Source: Pirellulales bacterium (lineage in GTDB: Bacteria > Planctomycetota > Planctomycetia > Pirellulales > JAICIG01). From it: a stretch of 6,871 nt of DNA. This document shows, piece by piece, positions 6,664 through 6,871 of this stretch; the stretch's first letter is position 1; each line of letters opens with the position of its first letter. The DNA lies in NCBI GenBank assembly GCA_025924495.1, contig JAICIG010000421.1, positions 1-6,871 on the forward strand. Direction: 5' to 3'. The translations under genes were made by a program, and so were the position numbers. Below the pieces are notes generated by a model. That model worked only from the letters and a program-made list of their open reading frames with translations, ran no database searches and had not been told where the DNA came from.

Positions 6664-6871
6664 ATGCAAAACGCAGACCGCTGGCTCGCAGACGCTCGCT
6701 TCGCTCGGGCGCCTATCACGCGCCGCGACGCCCTCCAGCGCTCCGCCTGCGGATTTGGCGGTCTGGCGCTGGCGGCGATGTTGGGCGAGCGCGCGCAGGG
6801 CGCAGAGAACCCGCTCGCGGAGAAAGCGCCCCATCACCAGCCCAAGGCGAAGCGGGTGATCTTCATCTTCA
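6664..6871 (+). CDS. DUF1501 family protein, N-terminal part with Tat signal (partial)
   Basis: The first 69 codons of a DUF1501 protein (members are related to the alkaline phosphatase/sulfatase fold and usually run to about 400-480 residues). An N-terminal twin-arginine signal is visible: ITRRDALQRSACGFGGLALA (R20 and R21, hydrophobic stretch about 28-40), the usual TRR-D-x-L form in this family. KAKRVIFIF (61-69) is the family's first core strand, which is normally followed by a Gly/Pro/Ser-rich turn beyond the window. The ATG lies 15 bases after the preceding stop, with AGAAAGG about 7 bases upstream, so the two genes almost certainly form one transcription unit. PSCyt1/DUF1549/DUF1553 and DUF1501 genes pair this way throughout Planctomycetes. 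The Tat signal implies export after folding, perhaps with a metal cofactor. The reaction is unknown. Confidence 0.92.
   Translation, partial: MQNADRWLADARFARAPITRRDALQRSACGFGGLALAAMLGERAQGAENPLAEKAPHHQPKAKRVIFIF

Noticed and set aside
1..6871. tRNA, rRNA, CRISPR array, insertion sequence or integrase
   Set aside because: No cloverleaf-like sequence, regular spaced repeats, terminal inverted repeats or transposase motifs were seen on either strand.

Overview
The window looks like planctomycete chromosome (GC-rich, Pirellulales-like at best guess). The main reason is the right-hand gene pair: a large secreted PSCyt1-PSCyt2(DUF1549)-PSD1(DUF1553) protein followed at once by a Tat-exported DUF1501 protein. 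This pairing is abundant in Planctomycetes and rare elsewhere. The assignment rests on domain and motif recognition; no database search was possible.

Left part (1-2736, minus strand): a tightly coupled operon in the order TetR-family regulator (CecR/YbiH-like), HlyD-type periplasmic adaptor (YbhG-like), ABC ATPase (YbhF-like). The order matches the E. coli cecR-ybhG-ybhF-ybhS-ybhR cluster. The genes overlap by 4 bases (ATGA) and 1 base (TGATG). Upstream of the regulator is a set of overlapping perfect inverted repeats (2743-2776) that looks like its own operator. Permease genes would be expected beyond position 1.

The most unusual point is at the left edge. The ATPase frame follows the first nucleotide-binding domain of YbhF for about 255-265 residues. 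It then passes in frame into sequence that reads like a TolC/CzcC-type outer-membrane efflux protein (an IPL...DRNQGN motif followed by an Ala/Gln/Arg-rich helix). A cytoplasmic ATPase joined to an outer-membrane channel makes no topological sense, so this suggests a deletion fusion, a broken gene or an assembly join.

Middle (2737-3816): an intergenic stretch of about 296 bases carries the operator and no convincing gene. Next comes a small minus-strand gene for an unrecognised protein with about five membrane segments (3033-3563). A divergent spacer of about 253 bases (3564-3816) follows, with one plausible sigma70-type promoter facing right.

Right part (3817-6871, plus strand): the 943-residue PSCyt1/PSCyt2/PSD1 protein has two CxxCH motifs and a golvesin-like beta domain inserted between two helical segments. 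Fifteen bases later the DUF1501 gene begins and runs off the window. The two right-hand genes probably act outside the cytoplasm as a pair; their biochemical role is not established. The efflux operon and the right-hand pair appear to be separate transcription units.
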